From assembly GCA_013396525.1 (NCBI GenBank), contig VWYX01001371.1, positions 1 to 64,000 on the forward strand: a DNA stretch of 64,000 nt. The letters are read 5' to 3'. The notes beneath the pieces are model-generated. The model was not told the origin of the DNA and ran no database searches. It was given only the letters and a program-made list of their open reading frames with translations. Source of the stretch: Chaetorhynchus papuensis (lineage: Eukaryota > Chordata > Aves > Passeriformes > Rhipiduridae). Below, in pieces: positions 62,513 through 64,000 of the stretch. Within the stretch, counting starts at the first letter, position 1, and the number at the start of each line of letters is the position of its first letter. Position numbers and translations under genes: made by a program.

Positions 62513-64000
62513 AAAAAAAACCTCTCTGGGGTTCTTTGACAGAAGGTCCAGTGGTTCAAAAAAAACCAAAGTTGAACAAGGTTTGGAAGAGAGCAGAGCA
62601 GCCAAAAAAAAAGAACTGATGGCTGATAACGCCTTTATCAGGGCTGGGGTTAAAAAAAAGGCACATTTGAAGCAGGACATTTTCGTCCCCTACAGGGTAA
62701 AAAAAATCCCAGCCAGTGATCAGTGAAGAACTGCAGACCTTATGTAAAAAAAAGATTAAAACTTTGTAGGCAGCTCGTGCTTTGCTGGACAGAAAAAAAA
62801 GTTGTCTGACTGGACCAGAGTCTTGTACAGTTCAAGGGAACCACGTTATCTAAAAGATAAATATATTGAAGAAAACAATTTCTAATAAAAAAAACCCCTT
62901 TCTGCAGATAAGACACATGAGGTGGGGTAAGGGAAAAAAAATGACACTCCTCTCAGCTGCTGCACAGCAACAAGGACCAGAAAAAAAACTGGCTGGAAAA
63001 ACCCAACCCCCTCATCCATCCCCACACAAAAAAAATTTTTAGGGGTGGTTTTTAGGTTCTTGGTTGGGGTTCTTAAAAAAAAGGAGGGTTCCAGCTGGCT
63101 CAGTTCCCCACGTGGTCCCTGAAAAAAAACCTCACAGGGGTCCTGCAGCTGGTGCAGCTCTGCCAGGACCAGGAGCCGCTCGTTTTGGAGCCCATTGAAA
63201 TGTGAGTCACGAGGTAAAAAAAAGCCAAGGAGCAATCAGGAACCAGCCACAGAGCTGCAAATAAAAAAAATGACTTCCAATCTGGGTGGAATAATTAATT
63301 TTTTTTCACAAAAAAAAACTCTAAATAGCCATTTTTCTCCCCCTCCTAAGTAAAGAAAAAAAAACCTCTTTCCACCTTTACAGAAAGGAAAAGTGAGGGA
63401 AATAAAAAAAAAGAAATCTCTAGGAACTATCAATATTTGAAATAACTTTCAAAAAAAAGTCCAACTCACTGGTCTGCATTTGCTTTGATGCTCAGAGAAA
63501 AAAAAAATCAAGGAAAGAGCTGGATCATGAAAAATGCTCGAGATAAAAAAAAAACAGGAACTTACCCTTTGGTTGGGAACCAGGTCAGCTTAAAAAAAAC
63601 CTCCTGCTAAAATGCCAAGTGCTCAGCTGAACAACAGAAAAAAAAAAAGAACGGTGCTAATTCACAGCTCCTAAAAATAGCTGTAAAAAAAAAAGGGTAT
63701 TTATGTGGAGATAAAGGTGAGGTTGGCCTGGTAAAAAAAAACTGTGTCAGCTCTCTGCACTTTGCCTCAGACATCCATCAAAAAAAACACAAGGGATCCT
63801 TCAGCCCCATCCCCAGCCTGTGAAGGACACGAGTCAAAGCCATTCCAAAAGGCCAGGGCTGGAGGAACATGAGAAAAAAAATTCTATTTCTGCTTCCAAA
63901 TGGTCTTTCCACGGCCTGTGAAAAAAAATCAGCTCCCAATTAACTCTCCCTGACCTGTTCCTCCGTTAAAAAAAAAAGATGTGGAGCGTGGCAGCAGAAA

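Larger units (their letters stand above)
52146..64000 (+). other. Contig overwritten with A8 blocks every 47 bases (probable data artefact)
   Basis: Runs of eight A's begin at 52171 + 47k. Sites I checked exactly include 52218, 52312, 52782, 52829, 52876, 53158, 54004, 55273, 56260, 57529, 58187, 60631, 62464 and 63968 (k = 251). Longer A runs arise where natural A's flank the block. Sites without A8 include k = 2, 5, 11, 48, 51, 63, 68-72, 79-86, 88, 91-94, 97, 109, 115, 129, 138-140 and 188-203. The lattice resumes in the same phase after each of these. The runs are always A on the plus strand, never T. Affected sites lose 8 of every 47 bases, so frames, exons and motifs here cannot be trusted. 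I find no supportable gene underneath. Confidence 0.97.

Noticed and set aside
61813..62619. A 268-codon plus-strand frame rich in Lys, and similar Lys- or Phe-rich frames throughout 52.2-63.9 kb
   Set aside because: They are created by the A8 blocks, which read as Lys-Lys on the plus strand and Phe-Phe on the minus strand and can erase stops. Part of this frame runs through a CR1 copy. The 47-base period is not a multiple of three, so no real frame would hold it.
52171..63977. The A8 lattice as a CRISPR-like array, satellite or phased A-tract system
   Set aside because: The 39-base spacers are continuous ordinary genomic sequence, including CR1 copies that run across the blocks, and the blocks replace bases. 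There is no repeat beyond poly-A, no cas gene, and this is vertebrate DNA.

Overview
The window is vertebrate nuclear DNA, most likely from a bird. The evidence is a single gene with widely spaced exons that reads as avian IQSEC1, a low repeat load, and CR1 retroposons whose 3' tails end in the typical ATTCTGTG-like octamer. Nothing looks bacterial, viral or plasmid-borne. A songbird is possible, but I cannot prove it from the sequence.

The only protein-coding gene I can support is IQSEC1 (BRAG2/GEP100, an Arf6 guanine-nucleotide exchange factor), on the minus strand. Three exons join in frame with consensus splice sites: exon 1 (24072 to 24008, start MWCLHC), exon 2 (6783 to 6504) and exon 3 (5967 to 4703, with the IQ motif and a long Ser/Asn-rich linker). 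Together they give 536 complete codons plus two bases. The SEC7 and PH domain exons must lie beyond base 1. Intron 1 is about 17.2 kb, intron 2 is 536 bp, and at least 4.7 kb of intron 3 is present. Exon 1 sits in a CpG-rich promoter region with a (CGG)9 tract, an overlapping upstream ORF and a 68-base assembly gap.

Bases 24441-51393 lie upstream of this first exon. I see no exon there, only one CR1 tail, three tandem repeats, an imperfect 35-bp inverted repeat and unique-looking noncoding DNA. A 752-base gap (51394-52145) follows.

The most striking feature starts just after that gap. From 52171 to at least 63977, a block of eight A's falls on a lattice of exactly 47 bases (position = 52171 + 47k, k = 0 to 251), with no slip in phase over 11.8 kb. 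Some lattice sites and a few longer islands are unaffected, and the lattice stays in phase across them. Pairs of related sequences inside the block show that the A's replace eight original bases rather than being inserted. I read this as corruption of one contig by data processing, not biology. Reading frames in this block, many of them rich in Lys or Phe, should not be annotated. Underneath it is ordinary noncoding DNA with two CR1 copies and a GC-rich patch that could be a distal promoter.
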